Shown: positions 15,201 to 15,243 of the stretch, one piece after another
Numbering within the stretch: position 1 is the first letter of the stretch
Layout: every line of letters begins with the position of its first letter
Source of the DNA: Chloroflexota bacterium
Lineage (GTDB): Bacteria > Chloroflexota > Anaerolineae > J102
Direction of reading: 5' to 3'
DNA: 15,243 nucleotides
Assembly (NCBI GenBank): GCA_003353825.1
Contig: PIVW01000092.1
Location: 1 to 15,243 of the forward strand
Translations under genes and position numbers: made by a program
Notes under the pieces: generated by a model
The model's input: the letters and a program-made list of their open reading frames with translations, nothing else
Database searches by the model: none
What the model was told of the DNA's origin: nothing

Positions 15201-15243
15201 ATGATTCAGAATGTTATCACATATCATTGTACGAAGTGTAACA
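15201..15243 (+). CDS. Partial plus-strand gene with CxxC motif, possibly a transposase
   Basis: The ATG at 15201 follows GGAG (15189-15193 region) at about 7 nt and reads MIQNVITYHCTKCN to the window end. The HCTKCN segment is the first half of a zinc finger, as found at the N-terminus of IS1-like and other transposases or of zinc-ribbon proteins. The gene runs off the right edge. A mobile-element origin is suggested by the AT-rich DNA that starts about 15070, the adjacent broken gene and its opposite orientation to its neighbours. With 14 codons visible the product cannot be named. Confidence 0.5.
   Translation, partial: MIQNVITYHCTKCN

Overview
The window reads as bacterial chromosome, all but one of its genes on the minus strand. 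The best guess for the host is Chloroflexota (Anaerolineae/Caldilineae-like). This is inferred from the style of the SecA (coiled-coil insert near the N-terminus, SEC-C zinc motif), a membrane-anchored solute-binding/VWA protein pair beside a PspA homologue, zinc-ribbon membrane proteins of unknown function, a FemAB-family transferase, and short heptamer/octamer tandem repeats between genes. No rRNA, tRNA or CRISPR was seen, so the taxonomy is tentative.

Layout, in the direction of minus-strand transcription (right to left). (a) Right edge, 14626-15243: a decayed histidine-phosphatase gene on the plus strand, then a sharp change to AT-rich DNA. That DNA carries a good promoter and the first 14 codons of a plus-strand gene with a CxxC motif, possibly a transposase. 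Two short tandem arrays lie between the pseudogene and femAB: five GCTAAC(A/G) heptamers and four TGAGGGGG octamers. The octamers form a textbook G-quadruplex motif next to the femAB GTG start. (b) 12972-14625: a FemAB-family aminoacyltransferase followed by a class I SAM methyltransferase. (c) 12819-12971: an open stretch in frame with the methyltransferase, just past its stop, that resembles the C-terminus of a TrkH potassium transporter; likely a gene remnant. (d) 9526-12546: secA, with an extended -10 promoter and a leader of about 210 nt. (e) 9238-9525: an intergenic region rich in inverted repeats, with a possible promoter for the next block.

(f) 4594-9237: six tightly packed genes. They encode a small soluble protein, a two-anchor membrane protein with an ExbD-like N-terminal anchor, a six-TM protein, a zinc-ribbon protein with an extracytoplasmic domain, a second six-TM protein, and a P-loop ATPase fused to a C-terminal OmpR-type winged helix. 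Spacing is 2-23 bp or ATGA overlap, so this looks like one operon. I do not recognise a described system here. The last gene could be a DNA-binding regulator whose ATPase reads the state of the membrane proteins. (g) 80-4400: a PspA/IM30 protein, a small PH-like membrane protein, a membrane-anchored solute-binding-like protein, and a membrane-anchored protein joining a solute-binding-like region to a VWA domain with an intact MIDAS. This resembles an envelope-stress module. There is no ABC permease or ATPase, which argues against ordinary nutrient import.

Working together (inference): block f may sense or organise something at the membrane and control transcription through the ATPase-winged-helix protein. 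Block g downstream supplies a PspA membrane-maintenance protein and two surface proteins that could bind ligands or protein partners. Whether f and g are co-regulated cannot be told from the sequence; a gap of 193 bp with its own ribosome-binding site separates them.
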